Shown in pieces: positions 8,217-17,960 of a DNA stretch of 64,000 nucleotides. The notes below the pieces were generated by a model. That model was not told the DNA's origin and made no database searches. It saw only the letters and a list, made by a program, of their open reading frames with translations. How positions within the stretch are numbered: the stretch's first letter is position 1; each line of letters starts with the position of its first letter. Position numbers and translations under genes: made by a program. The DNA lies in the NCBI GenBank assembly GCA_945876035.1, contig CAMCMU010000013.1, positions 1-64,000 of the forward strand, read 5' to 3'. Source of the DNA: Schlesneria paludicola DSM 18645. Lineage in GTDB: Bacteria; Planctomycetota; Planctomycetia; Planctomycetales; Planctomycetaceae.

Positions 8217-11147
8217 TCATTTTCGTTTCGACAAGGGATTGAGGCGTTTGATGTCGAGAGCTTCGAGCGGAAGGAATCTCGCTGGTTTGACTGCGGATTC
8301 CATCGGGATCAGCGATTCCGTCATTTCGTACGATGGGTTGAACGTCACGATTTGCAAGTCATCAATCGATAATTCTCCGAGTCCGTGCAGCGAAATTGTA
8401 ACCGTCATGTCTTGGCTTTCTGAGACGACTCGTAACAACTCGAAACGCTGCCATTCGCGTGCGACTCTGACACGCCAAGCCCCCGTCTTACCCATTAAGC
8501 TGTCATGAATTGTGACGCCGTCGATGCTTCTTTCTACGGGGTGTGTCAGTTTTGTCCAACCGCTGATTTTGACAACTTGTCCGGCATGCGTTGGGAGTGG
8601 CGGTGATATGACCGAGATCGGAATTTTTCCCAAGCAGGGTGGCTGTTGCTCGCTCGAGGTTTGCTGCGTGGCAATTCTCAAACTGTACTGCCCCTGCTTC
8701 GCGGACGGGTGCAGTTCCGCCACGGAGTGGAGGCCGGGGATGGCTTGCTGTTCATGACGCCACCCTGCCGCAATGAGTGTATCGAGGTCTTCAAACTCAC
8801 CCGAGGGAAGTTTGTTTTCGGCAACGGACTCCCGAGATTCAGTGACACCCCTGATGAAACGCCAGTGAGCAGGAAGTGTTTGAAAACAAACGGTGTAAGG
8901 ACTGGTAATTGGTGATGCAAGGTTCTTCACGGCGTTGTCCCAATGTGCTCGTTGCAGCATGCGTGTGAACTGCATGACATCAAGCGCGTATGTTTGAGAC
9001 GCGTGGTATTGCTGTTGCTTGAAAGCGTCGTTCGCTTTTTCAGAACAGGACTGGGCTTTTTCCAGTAGTTGTTTCGCTTCGGGCAATCCGACTCCTAGTT
9101 TTTGTAACTGCAGGTCGGTTTCCCGGACACGCTCGAGTTTCAGTCGGCCAAGTTCGACGATGGCTGCTGCGCTGCGATCCTGAATTGCGGCGATTCGTTG
9201 ATTCAGTCGTTCGATGTTCGCTTGGTCTGAGGTCAACAGAATCGCCGTAGTTTGATCGAGTCGGGGCAGAACAATTTTCACACCGCCCGCCACCGTCTCT
9301 CGAGGCAGGTTTTGTAGTCGTTTCGTCGTCGAGACTTCCCAAGCAGCAACGGTTTCGCCTCCTCCTGGCACGACAATCGTGACATTATTTGCCGTCATTT
9401 TTCCTGGGACAAACTGTGATTGGTCTTCAATCCACATTGGCAAAAGCAAGACGCCAAGCTCAGAACGAATCAGGGCGGCACTCAATTCTCGCTTAGTCGA
9501 TTGGTTGGTATCAAACGTTGCGGATTTCTTGTGAGCGGTCTTGAGGCCGAGAGGGTTTTTCGGCATCATGCCGAGAGGGTTTTTCGGCGTTGTCGCGGCG
9601 ACATCAAAGCGAGAATCGACGGTCATTGGTATGATTTGAACAGAAGACCCGGTGGCCAGCCAAGGTTCGAACAGCGACAGCTCTAAGTTGATTTGCGTCA
9701 AGGCCAACAGGCGTTCGCGTGCGGCGGATCCCTCAGCATCGAGACGGGTTGTGGTCCAATAGCCTAGACCGCGACAACCGGCAGCCAAGGCCGCATAGAC
9801 CTGCATGCGAATCTGTTCGGGTTCGATCATTGGAACTATTCCTGATGATCCCGTCAGGCTCAGGATTTCGGGTGTTGGTTCCGTCTGAATCCAAGTCCAA
9901 CAAAGTGTTCCAGGCCATGCCCGTTCGCGTTTTTGAGCGATCCACTCTCGATATTCGATCAGCGTTGTCTCACTGTTCAAGACGTGGCGACTGATCCCCA
10001 ACAGATCCAAATGCCGCGAGCAGAACTTTTCGTCATCAGCCACATCTGCGGCCAACGGTCGCTTGAATGTTCGATCAGCATCACGCACCTGATTGGACCA
10101 ACTGGGCAACTTGGGCCGGTCCATGGCGGTCAATCGAGTCCCCATCATCCAGAAAATGATCGGTTCGGTATTGCGGGCAAACGGGAGCAGGCTGGCGTCT
10201 TCCGAATCGAGCGGATCGCCACTGGTATCCTTGGCAAATGGAGGAGTGGCCGTCAACCACAGTCCCTCTCGGCGCAGAGGTCCCGTGACGGTGTTGGCAT
10301 CCGGGTCTGAGACCCAAGCGACATTGAATCCTGCTGCCGCCAAGACCCCGGGGATCGTCCCGGAGTCCCGAATGATGCGAGGCAGAAACGGTTCCCCTTG
10401 AACACGCAGTTTTTTGAGTTGGAATTCGACGGGAACGGACTTCGTTGGTTCATCGATAGTCGCGGTTGTTTGAGTGACTGTCGCATTGGAATCGGTAACG
10501 AAAAGGGGTGAAACGATTGGCCCGACGCCTAAATCGTCCAGCAGGATTTGAGTGCCCCCTGACGACAGATTGCACCGCAGAACGACTCGATCGACGTACA
10601 TCGTCGCGGGGTCAATAGAAATGCGGTTGTTGGCGCGAAGGATTCGGAGTTGGTTGTTGATGTTTTTTTCCGACGTGCGACACGTCAGCTGTTGCCACTT
10701 TCCGGCTGACTGATACGCATCGCCGGAAACGATCATTGTCAGCGGAACGCCGGTCTTGGTATCGACGAGACCACGAAACCCAATCCTCAATGCCAAGACC
10801 GCACCGGGACGATCGGAATGAATCCACACCCGAGCTTCCAATTCATCCAAAACTTGAGCAACCGGGATCTGATGTTCAATGTGGACAGAAACATTGTCCT
10901 GGAGTGAATTCAATCCAACAAATTCGGCTCCGCCCCGATGTCCCGCATCACGCCGTCGCTCGTGAACCCGAAGCGTCGTCTCAGAATCACGGCAACGCAC
11001 TTTCCAGCTGATGCTGGGACCGTCGAAGCTAGACTCGAATTGTTCTGCAAGTGCTGGAGATGCAGTAACCCCGACCAACAGCAACAAGATCGTGGCTACT
11101 GAGGTCGTCGGTCCGATTGTCAGAGATCGCGTTTTCGGAGTCCGCAT
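8217..11147 (-). CDS. Large exported protein with carbohydrate-binding-like and TIM-barrel-like regions, unknown function
   Basis: This 976-residue protein has a clear signal peptide (TTSVATILLLLVGVTASPALA). An N-terminal beta-rich region (about 40-210, with LDDLGVGPIV near its end) and a C-terminal one (about 790-940, with LGELSIDDLQIV) look like jelly-roll carbohydrate-binding modules. The middle has features of a glycosidase-like barrel: RIIRDSGTIPGVLAAAGFNV, GTLCWTWIQTEPTPE and VYAALAAGCRGLGYWTTTRL. A helical segment rich in Arg, Glu and Gln (about 640-740) separates it from the C-terminal module. The ATG at 11147 is preferred over the one 30 bases upstream because of a GGAA element and a better signal peptide. 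A role in polysaccharide binding or degradation is inference; no catalytic pair could be identified. It is a single-gene unit between two decayed regions. Confidence 0.8.
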   Translation of the reverse strand: MRTPKTRSLTIGPTTSVATILLLLVGVTASPALAEQFESSFDGPSISWKVRCRDSETTLRVHERRRDAGHRGGAEFVGLNSLQDNVSVHIEHQIPVAQVLDELEARVWIHSDRPGAVLALRIGFRGLVDTKTGVPLTMIVSGDAYQSAGKWQQLTCRTSEKNINNQLRILRANNRISIDPATMYVDRVVLRCNLSSGGTQILLDDLGVGPIVSPLFVTDSNATVTQTTATIDEPTKSVPVEFQLKKLRVQGEPFLPRIIRDSGTIPGVLAAAGFNVAWVSDPDANTVTGPLRREGLWLTATPPFAKDTSGDPLDSEDASLLPFARNTEPIIFWMMGTRLTAMDRPKLPSWSNQVRDADRTFKRPLAADVADDEKFCSRHLDLLGISRHVLNSETTLIEYREWIAQKRERAWPGTLCWTWIQTEPTPEILSLTGSSGIVPMIEPEQIRMQVYAALAAGCRGLGYWTTTRLDAEGSAARERLLALTQINLELSLFEPWLATGSSVQIIPMTVDSRFDVAATTPKNPLGMMPKNPLGLKTAHKKSATFDTNQSTKRELSAALIRSELGVLLLPMWIEDQSQFVPGKMTANNVTIVVPGGGETVAAWEVSTTKRLQNLPRETVAGGVKIVLPRLDQTTAILLTSDQANIERLNQRIAAIQDRSAAAIVELGRLKLERVRETDLQLQKLGVGLPEAKQLLEKAQSCSEKANDAFKQQQYHASQTYALDVMQFTRMLQRAHWDNAVKNLASPITSPYTVCFQTLPAHWRFIRGVTESRESVAENKLPSGEFEDLDTLIAAGWRHEQQAIPGLHSVAELHPSAKQGQYSLRIATQQTSSEQQPPCLGKIPISVISPPLPTHAGQVVKISGWTKLTHPVERSIDGVTIHDSLMGKTGAWRVRVAREWQRFELLRVVSESQDMTVTISLHGLGELSIDDLQIVTFNPSYEMTESLIPMESAVKPARFLPLEALDIKRLNPLSKRK
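9546..9588 (-). repeat. Short tandem duplication inside the large exported protein gene
   Basis: A 19-base word (GCCGAGAGGGTTTTTCGGC on the plus strand) occurs twice, 24 bases apart. It encodes the duplicated peptide PKNPLG-MM-PKNPLG. The frame is kept. Confidence 0.8.
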
Positions 11148-11455
11148 CCTGCGCTTCCGTGTCCCATTCCGTGTCATCGCACGTGACTCAATTCCACGGA
11201 AATCAAATCCTAACAGAACGTTTTTTCACCGATTCTCTAGCGGCTGGTGTCCCTGCCAACACGCGGAAAATGACGGACCACGATTGGACTGAGTTTCCAG
11301 TAGGTCAAGAGACCTGAGAACTGCCATTGATTTTAAGAGACTTTGCCGAGATCGGCTAGCCCGCATTTCTGATCCCCGACAGATCCGAAATCAAGACCGT
11401 AATTTTTCAGTCTGACAGACTCGGCTGACGCACCTGATTGTGATCGTCTTGACTA

Positions 11456-11541
11456 AAGAGAATCGGTTGTCCGAAGATTCTCTTGCTGGAAAGCGAGACA
11501 GTCACGCAGGCCTCGGAAAGGACGACGTGACTGTCTCGCTT
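11456..11541. repeat. Two adjacent perfect inverted repeats
   Basis: The first hairpin has arms AAGAGAATC (11456-11464) and GATTCTCTT (11476-11484). The second has 16-base perfect arms AAGCGAGACAGTCACG (11491-11506) and its complement (11526-11541) around a 19-base loop. Neither is followed by a T-run on either strand, so a simple intrinsic terminator is unlikely. Confidence 0.8.
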
Positions 11542-11867
11542 GCGGTATTGAGCTCACTTCGAATCGGATTTGCGTGACGGCGCTCCGTCTGAAGGACGAT
11601 GCGCGCGATACCCTGAAAATCGAGCTATGGCAGCGATTTCAGGTTTTTTCAAAACAATACGGAGACGGAGTGATGTCCTCGTGTCACCCTGGACACGATG
11701 CGAGATTCGCGGCCAAAGTCGCAGGGCGACCGTGCGCTCGATTGCAGGTTTCGGCGGTTTCGAAATTTGATCGAATCAACCGACTCCAGATTTTACGTGA
11801 CGAGCGTCGCTTGCCCGCTCGACTGAGCAGCCAGCCGATTTCAACATCACAATACGCCGTCGGAGAC

Positions 11868-12877
11868 GGCAGTGATTTCGCCGAGTCGATCGCCGTCAAG
11901 ATCTGTAATGTTTGACCATGTCACAGAACACGGAGATCGACAAACCAACTTTCCTTGACGGGTCTCATCAGCGCCGATGCAGAAACGACCGTTGAAAAAA
12001 TGTTCCTGACTATCGCCACCAAAATCGACCGTGATGCTTGTGGCATTCGGATGTGAGTACTTCAGCGCTAGCCCGGTATGCCGAACGAATTCGATGCCCG
12101 GCCGAATGGTGCCTTCACCTCAGGGGCAGCACGATTGAATCGGTATTCGACGTTGACAGTCGAGGCCGTCTCCCGTGCGTACCTCGAATCCTCGATATCG
12201 AAAACGACGGACGTTCCAAAACACGGGCTGTTCAGGTTGAGACCGATCCGGTGCAATCGGACTTCCCCCATGATCCGCCCTCTCGTCTCATTCACAGTCG
12301 TCAACGAGAGACTGCTGCCAAATGACTTCCGGCCGAGCGTCCGGGACGATGAGTGTCCCGTGTCTAACGATGTCCTGCCAGACGCATATCGCCAACAGAT
12401 TCGGCATTGGCGAGGTCCAACAAGTACAAAACATGACTGCCGGCACTCAGGCCGTAAACGTGGTCATCACCACGCAACTCACCCGTGGCCAGGATGGACC
12501 CGATGGAGCCTTGCGACCATCAGACTCGTCCTGCGTTAGCCAGCAGACGCAATCGTCCAGCATCGACGAGAAGAGACTGTCGTGCCTGTTTCGCCTGCGT
12601 CGAGACAGCGAAATCCCACAGTGAAGACGATGATCCAACAGAGGAACGCGATCCAACAGTCCTTCCGGGGGCAAGGTTGGGTCGTGGCCACTCACGTGAC
12701 CACTGTCCAAGGATGAACTGCTGAGCCTGATCGTGTTTGCTCCTTGACCGGCATGCAGCGACTGGAGGATGTTCTCCAGTCGCCGTTGGGCTGATTCTTG
12801 ATGTCTGAGGTATCCTCTGGTTTAGCATCCAACGACAAATTCAAGCCATCGGAATTCTCAAACCGTTCAGGGAGCAT
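11868..12877 (-). pseudogene. Probable pseudogene of an exported or repeat-type protein
   Basis: Reading the minus strand from 12877 to about 11868 gives successive protein-like segments in changing frames. They are LPERFENSDGLNLSLDAKPE (from 12877), QARQSLLVDAGRLRLLANAG (about 12.55 kb), LRGDDHVYGLSAGSHVLYLL (12519-12364 frame), RLHRIGLNLNSPCFGTSVVF (12304-12068 frame) and YSHPNATSITVDFGG ... ITDLDGDRLGEITAVSDG (about 12.13-11.87 kb). The last segment resembles an FG-GAP/VCBS-type calcium-binding repeat (DLDGDRLGE). Stops and frame shifts separate the pieces. The order and common strand argue for one broken gene of about 1 kb, but the family is uncertain. Confidence 0.45.
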
Positions 12878-12923
12878 CCGTATTTATTGAGGTCATTTGG
12901 GATTTTCCGTGCGTTGAGATCTC

Positions 12924-14051
12924 TCATTTTTTTGGAGAGGGATCCTTTTTGGATTCGTCTAGCGAGCGTTTATACTGCCGTAGCCGCTTTTTCATGCCGG
13001 GATCATTTTCCATCGGAGTACCGATCGCAAGTTCGATCACTCGCTCTTGAGTTTCCACAGCCTTGTCAAATTGTCCATTATCGAAAAAGACCTTAGCCAG
13101 TGTATCAGCCACCGAGGAGTCTTCTCGCTTGGAAAGATTGTCGGCCTTGATGGCGGCTTTCAGAGCGAACTTCAAAAGATTGGGATCGGCCTTGTTTACG
13201 CGATCCGGACTGACGAGTAACCATGCGAGGTTGTTCAATGCTTCGGGATTTTCACCGAGTTCAGATTCCAGAAGCTTATTGCCAAGTGCCAAGGCCTGAT
13301 CGGAATTTCCTTTTGGGCTGACCAATATCTGAAACTGGATGAGCGAAAACTGGTCCGCCCGGTCGGGAAGTTCCTTCGAGGCTGTCTCGAGATGAGCCAT
13401 CAATTCGGTAGAGTCGCCATCGTCTTGAAATTTTACGAAAAGGGCCTGCAATGTTTTGAAAGTTGCCTCCAGTTTTTTGCGTTGAGCAAAAATTTCCTTA
13501 CTTTTCAAGGCCTCCTTTTGAAGGTCCCATTTGCCAGAAATAATCATGGCCAACGGCTCATCGATTTCGCCGGGATGTCCAATCCAAGCAATAACTCCAT
13601 CGCCATTCACGATAAAGGAGGCTGGTATGCCACTTTGTTCAGATGCTTCCATCCAGTTCTTGACGGTCGCTCCGTCCTTCGGATCACCCCCTTCGGGAAC
13701 ATTGTCCAGAGCAACGCGATAGCTCATTTTTTCACCCATTTCCTCCACGAATGGAGCAACCAATGTCTGATCCTCTTCCAGAATGGCGATGCCGATGATT
13801 GTTAAATCTGTGTACTTCTTTTGGAGCTTTGTTAAGCGAGGAATCGTGGTCTTACAAGGCCCACACCACGTGGCCCAAAGTTCGACAATGTAAACCTTTC
13901 CATTTTCAAACCTGTCTACCGCGTCCCCCTTCACAAACTCTTTCACGTCCAATTTGGGGGCCTTCGAACCGATCGTCAGCTCTTCGGCAAATGACCAGTT
14001 GATACTCAATGCGGTTGCCACAGCAAAGACAGCGGTCAGCAGCTTGTTCAT
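12924..14051 (-). CDS. Exported TlpA-like thioredoxin with C-terminal helical (TPR-like) region
   Basis: This 375-residue protein has a signal peptide at the ATG 14051 (KLLTAVFAVATALSINWSFA), supported by AGGTAGG ten bases upstream. The longer frame from 14150 would mask it. A TlpA/ResA-type thioredoxin fold follows, with the redox motif ATWCGPCK near residue 60 and a cis-Pro loop GIPASFIVNGDG. The C-terminal half is alpha-helical with TPR-like features (ALNNLAWLLVSPDRVN, AKVFFDNGQFDKAVETQERV). It probably acts as a thiol-disulfide oxidoreductase outside the cytoplasm, the helical half binding a partner. No cytochrome-biogenesis genes are adjacent, and the substrate is unknown. Confidence 0.9.
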   Translation of the reverse strand: MNKLLTAVFAVATALSINWSFAEELTIGSKAPKLDVKEFVKGDAVDRFENGKVYIVELWATWCGPCKTTIPRLTKLQKKYTDLTIIGIAILEEDQTLVAPFVEEMGEKMSYRVALDNVPEGGDPKDGATVKNWMEASEQSGIPASFIVNGDGVIAWIGHPGEIDEPLAMIISGKWDLQKEALKSKEIFAQRKKLEATFKTLQALFVKFQDDGDSTELMAHLETASKELPDRADQFSLIQFQILVSPKGNSDQALALGNKLLESELGENPEALNNLAWLLVSPDRVNKADPNLLKFALKAAIKADNLSKREDSSVADTLAKVFFDNGQFDKAVETQERVIELAIGTPMENDPGMKKRLRQYKRSLDESKKDPSPKK

Positions 14052-14248
14052 TAACGAAAGACCTACCTTTCCAAGAAAAAAAAATTCCGTCGCACTAGTG
14101 CGACGGCCTAGTTCGTCGGAGAGCGTAGCCGGATGGTTGGAGTGAAACAAGGGGACCCGAGAGGACGTTCAAACGAGCTCTGGAATTCGATTTCATCGCT
14201 CTTGTTTCGCCTGTGGAACGTTTTCAATAAACGGTGAAAGATCGGACT

Positions 14249-15373
14249 TCAAAGGGGTGTGCTTGATTTCGCAGAGTGCTCCGCCCGCAACTGTCGGGCC
14301 GCTTCAGTCAGCCGACAGAGTTTCTGATAAGCTTCATCGATAGTTGGAGGTTCGCCGGCGTCCGGCGCAAATCCACAATCCGGATTCAGAGCAATGCGAT
14401 GAACACCCAACCGCTGAATGCCGGCCCGCGCAATGCCCGCAATTTGCTCTACCGATTGCAACTGTTCCGTGCGAACATCAACGATACCCAGTCCGACTTG
14501 TAGCTGATTCGGCAGGAGATCCAAATCGCTGACATCTCCGGTTTGAGGATAGGCAAATTCCAAATTCACCCGGTCAACACGCAAGTTGTCTAATCTCGGA
14601 AGAAGCGGCTTGTAGTCGCCGACAACATCCGCCTGTCGTTTATAGACGCTGTGACAGGAATGCACATGAACTTCTGCCTGAAGCCCATCAGCGATCCGGT
14701 TGATGGCCTCCACCGCCGCCGGCACCTCTCGATTGGCATCCCACAGCCTGAGCAAACGCTGGTCGTGAATGGATTTGCCAGCCATTAAATTTGGATCGCA
14801 GTAATAGGTCAGTGCAGGATCATCCAACTGGATCACATCAATTCCGATTTCCGCCAACACTCGTGCTTCGACCGCCAGAATTTCGGTCAAGTGATCCATG
14901 AAATGTTGGGCGGTTGGATACGCCTCCCGACTGTAGTCTTCGTGCCAATAACGAACGGCAATCAGGAATGGACTGGGGAGGGCAAACTTCGTAAATCGCT
15001 CGGTATTTGCAACCAAAAACTGCGCATCATCGGCAAACACAGGGGCCTTTGTGGGCATGCGACGAACAACGACGGATGACATCTTGACTTCGCCCTGGTG
15101 TTCAATGACCCGGCAAGCCTCAAATCCACCAACCCGCATCAGAAATTCTTGAATGTATTGCGTTCGACGCCATTCACCATCACTGACGACATCCATCCCG
15201 GCGGTCTCTTGAAGCCGTATTGCGAATCGAACGAAATCGTCGAGCGCTGCGTGGACCGAGAGATCGTTCGGGCGTTCATCTCGTTGACGGAGCAGGTCGC
15301 GAACGACAAGAGGTCGTGGCAGTGAACCGATCGGATGTGTATACAGCAGCGGGAGTTTCTTGGAAACCGTCAT
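14249..15373 (-). CDS. Cobalamin-independent methionine synthase family protein (MetE C-terminal domain-like)
   Basis: This 374-residue protein corresponds to the catalytic C-terminal barrel of MetE without the N-terminal duplicate. The N-terminal HPIGSLPRP, DVVSDGEWRR and IQLDDPALTYY are family motifs. The zinc ligands are the His and Cys of EVHVHSCHS, a Glu in VNLEFAYP, and the Cys of LNPDCGFAPD. It probably transfers a methyl group to homocysteine or a related thiol, using a corrinoid protein or a folate. Stand-alone proteins of this kind are common and their donors are poorly defined. ATG 15373 is chosen over the in-frame TTG at 15385. Confidence 0.88.
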   Translation of the reverse strand: MTVSKKLPLLYTHPIGSLPRPLVVRDLLRQRDERPNDLSVHAALDDFVRFAIRLQETAGMDVVSDGEWRRTQYIQEFLMRVGGFEACRVIEHQGEVKMSSVVVRRMPTKAPVFADDAQFLVANTERFTKFALPSPFLIAVRYWHEDYSREAYPTAQHFMDHLTEILAVEARVLAEIGIDVIQLDDPALTYYCDPNLMAGKSIHDQRLLRLWDANREVPAAVEAINRIADGLQAEVHVHSCHSVYKRQADVVGDYKPLLPRLDNLRVDRVNLEFAYPQTGDVSDLDLLPNQLQVGLGIVDVRTEQLQSVEQIAGIARAGIQRLGVHRIALNPDCGFAPDAGEPPTIDEAYQKLCRLTEAARQLRAEHSAKSSTPL

Positions 15374-15571
15374 CGTCGTTCTCAATCTTCGTGTTGCCGA
15401 AATCGGAATGATTTACAGGACCGCGTTAAATTACTGCTGGCGTCGTCAATAGTCGATCGCTAAGGGTTTCGGTCAGCTCGCGGTTTGCTGATGAGCGGGA
15501 TTGGCCAACAGTTTGAGATCACGAAACGTCAACAGAGGATCCGTTGATTCGGATCGCATGTCGCAGAACAT

Positions 15572-16957
15572 TCAAGCGTTAGACAGCACTGCGATGGCGA
15601 CCGTAAAGTAGATCACGACGCCCGAAATGTCGCTGATTGCAGCGATCAGTGGATTGGACATAATTGCCGGATCCATCCCGAGCCATTCGAAGAACATGGG
15701 TAGTAAAGAACCGGTGACGCTGCCCATGGTAACCACCAAGGAAATCGTCAATCCGACAACGCCAGCCTGCGTCCATGTTCGCCCAAAAATTAACTGCAAG
15801 GCGATCCACGAAAACATCGCCAAGCAAAGCCCCAAAATCGCACCGGTCAGCAATTCTCGGAAGGCCATCCGCAATTTGTCACCACGCGTCAGTGCCACGG
15901 TGGCCATCGTGCGAATCACGAGCGTGGCCGACTGTGATCCCGTGTTGCCGCCGCTCGCCAGAACCAGTGGGAGAAACAAGTCGAGCCAGTTGTCGTCATT
16001 TTCGAAGTGACCAAAGGCCCGCATGACAGTGGCGGTTCCCATCGCCATGATGGAAAGAATTAAGAGCCAGACACCACGTTTCCAGGCAATTGTCAGGAGT
16101 GGCGTTGACAGGTAACTGTGCTCGAGGGGTTGGATTGCCGATTGGCGATAGGCGTCTTCAATGGCTTCCTCCTGCACGATATCAAGCACGTCGTCATGTG
16201 TGACGATGCCCACGAGTCGGCTCTGCTCATCGAGCACCGGCAAGGCAATCAAGTCGAAACGGGCAATTGATTTTGCCACGTCTTCTTGATCGTCTTCAAC
16301 ATGTGCGGAGATCACCTTTCGTTGCATTACGTCCGCGAGAATGGCGCCAGGTCGAGCGAGAATCAGTTCTCGCAAAGTGATCACGCCGTGCAGTCGACGT
16401 GCATCATCCACAACGAAAATGTAGTAAATCGTTTCTCGATTGGGTGCCTGTTGCCTGAGCCTGTTAAGAGCCTCGGTGACCGATATGTTCTCAGGGAGAG
16501 AAGCATACTCAGTGGTCATTATTGATCCGGCGGAATTTTCAGGATACGACAACATCTTACGGATCTCGTCCCGCTCAGCCTGGGCGATCAAGGGCAGGAG
16601 CGACTCGAGTTGCTCGTCACCCATGTGCTCTAGCAAGCCAACGCGATCGTCGGGAGACATCGCTTCAACCAGCTGTGACAGATGCTTGCGATCAATGAAA
16701 GCAACAAGCTCAATCTGCTGCGACGGTTCAATCTGCTCAAAAACTTCGGCCTGCTTCTTGATGTTCGTTGAACCGAGGACCTGCCATGTCTGCGAAGCTT
16801 CCAAACCGTGAAGCACTTCGGCAACAATCACGGGATTGAGAACCTCGCAGAACTGTTGCAGACCAAGAGTGTCATCCTCCGCCAGCATCAATTTGACGTC
16901 CGGCTGCAACAGTGGATTGTAAACATTTAATCCGTGGAGACTTCGGATGCTATTCAT
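15572..16957 (-). CDS. mgtE: Magnesium transporter MgtE
   Basis: This 461-residue protein has the full MgtE architecture. The N-terminal superhelical domain covers about 20-130, with LGSTNIKKQAEVFEQIEPSQ. Two CBS domains follow (about 135-260), with NRETIYYIFVVDD and LVGIVTHDDVLDIVQEE. A C-terminal five-helix membrane domain contains the pore-region motifs ASGGNTGSQSATLVIR and TGSLLPMFF. It forms a dimeric Mg2+ channel in the inner membrane, gated by Mg2+ at the cytosolic domains. I looked for an M-box or ykoK-type riboswitch upstream and did not see one. Confidence 0.97.
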   Translation of the reverse strand: MNSIRSLHGLNVYNPLLQPDVKLMLAEDDTLGLQQFCEVLNPVIVAEVLHGLEASQTWQVLGSTNIKKQAEVFEQIEPSQQIELVAFIDRKHLSQLVEAMSPDDRVGLLEHMGDEQLESLLPLIAQAERDEIRKMLSYPENSAGSIMTTEYASLPENISVTEALNRLRQQAPNRETIYYIFVVDDARRLHGVITLRELILARPGAILADVMQRKVISAHVEDDQEDVAKSIARFDLIALPVLDEQSRLVGIVTHDDVLDIVQEEAIEDAYRQSAIQPLEHSYLSTPLLTIAWKRGVWLLILSIMAMGTATVMRAFGHFENDDNWLDLFLPLVLASGGNTGSQSATLVIRTMATVALTRGDKLRMAFRELLTGAILGLCLAMFSWIALQLIFGRTWTQAGVVGLTISLVVTMGSVTGSLLPMFFEWLGMDPAIMSNPLIAAISDISGVVIYFTVAIAVLSNA

Positions 16958-17349
16958 AGAGATCCCCGAAACGACTTAAACAGAAATGGCTGGGCACGAG
17001 CCCTCCAACCGATCACAATTTTCCAGAGTGCCCCCCCTGACTTATTCGTGGCCGCAGGCCAACGCCTCACGTCGGCAGGGGATGTCACGAGTGAACCGCG
17101 TTGTCGCTGCCGTAGGATGCTCAGGAACGTTTTTCTCCATGCAGTACCGCTGCCCTCATCGGAGATTGCGGACAGCTCAAAAACAGCCAGCGTCGCCTCT
17201 GCCGATCCGATGATTGATAAACACCGTCTGTTTCTCTGAGACCAGTAAAAATGTCAGAGTGGGGGGCAGGTGAAAAAAATCCCCACCGGAATTGATCCGA
17301 CGGGGAAGACGAAACTTGCCGTAGCAGGCAATTTCCAGCGATACTGTTT
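16958..17349. other. Intergenic between mgtE and rpsI
   Basis: This stretch of 390 bases contains the rpsI terminator at its right end. The remainder is presumably the mgtE promoter and leader. I see no gene and no recognisable riboswitch. A GGCCGCAGGCC palindrome lies at about 17051-17061. Confidence 0.5.
17273..17306 (-). terminator. Rho-independent terminator of rplM-rpsI
   Basis: On the minus strand an 11-pair stem (TCCCCGTCGGA / TCCGGTGGGGA, two G-T pairs) with a five-base loop is followed by seven T residues. It begins about 45 bases after the rpsI stop. Confidence 0.85.
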
Positions 17350-17853
17350 CTAACGCTTCGAGAACTGAAAACCGCGACGAGACTTCTTGTGACCGTACTT
17401 TTTACGCTCGACCATTCGACTGTCTCGCGTCATAAATCCACCCTCTTTGAGGATCGGAAAGAGACTCGGATTCATCGCTTCGAGTGCTCGGGCAATTCCC
17501 ATCAGAATCGCTCCGGCCTGACCCGTCGTGCCCCCACCGTTGACGCGAATCGTAACATCGACCATGCCGATTTTCTCAGTCGCTCTCAAGGGGCTGAGAA
17601 CAGTCATTCGATCCTTCTCAATGCAGAAAAATTCGTCCAAACCCCTCTTGTTGATTTGAATTTTTCCGGTCCCCTGCTGGATCCGAACCCGTGCGACAGA
17701 GGTCTTGCGTCGACCAGTCCCCATCGCGACGCCAAAACGATCGATTTTCCCGCGAATCACGCGTGGCGCGTGCTGAATCACAACGGGAACGGATACCGTT
17801 TCGTCTTGGCTAAAAATGAGATCGACTGTGTCTGGAACTTCGAGATCATCCAT
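17350..17853 (-). CDS. rpsI: 30S ribosomal protein S9
   Basis: The C-terminal 125 residues match S9 throughout: GTGRRKTSVARVRI, VNGGGTTGQAGAI, GIARAL, DSRMVERKKYG and the basic tail SRRGFQFSKR that reaches the tRNA in the P site. S9 is normally about 130 residues. Here about 40 extra acidic/hydrophobic residues (DDLEVPDTVDLIFSQDETV...) precede the conserved start. The track-length TTG at 17856 is one codon before ATG 17853, which I prefer. An internal ATG just before GTGRRK would give a canonical protein but has no visible ribosome binding site. It is co-transcribed with rplM, 107 bases upstream. Confidence 0.97.
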   Translation of the reverse strand: MDDLEVPDTVDLIFSQDETVSVPVVIQHAPRVIRGKIDRFGVAMGTGRRKTSVARVRIQQGTGKIQINKRGLDEFFCIEKDRMTVLSPLRATEKIGMVDVTIRVNGGGTTGQAGAILMGIARALEAMNPSLFPILKEGGFMTRDSRMVERKKYGHKKSRRGFQFSKR

Positions 17854-17960
17854 CAATTCACTACCAATCCAAGTTGTTGTCGTGCTGACCGTTTGCTGAG
17901 TTTTTACGTTATTCTCGGCAAAATCTTTAACGGACGGTTCCTGTCGGCAATGGTTGGCCT

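Larger units (their letters stand above)
11148..12923. other. Long intergenic region with tandem hairpins and decayed coding DNA
   Basis: No intact gene is visible in this 1.8 kb. It contains two perfect hairpins (11456-11541) and, from about 11.87 to 12.88 kb on the minus strand, frame-broken protein-like text. Both are listed separately. The rest, 11.15-11.45 kb, shows nothing notable. Confidence 0.5.

Noticed and set aside
16958-17272. Possible Mg2+ riboswitch upstream of mgtE
   Set aside because: None of the conserved M-box sequence blocks could be found on the minus strand.
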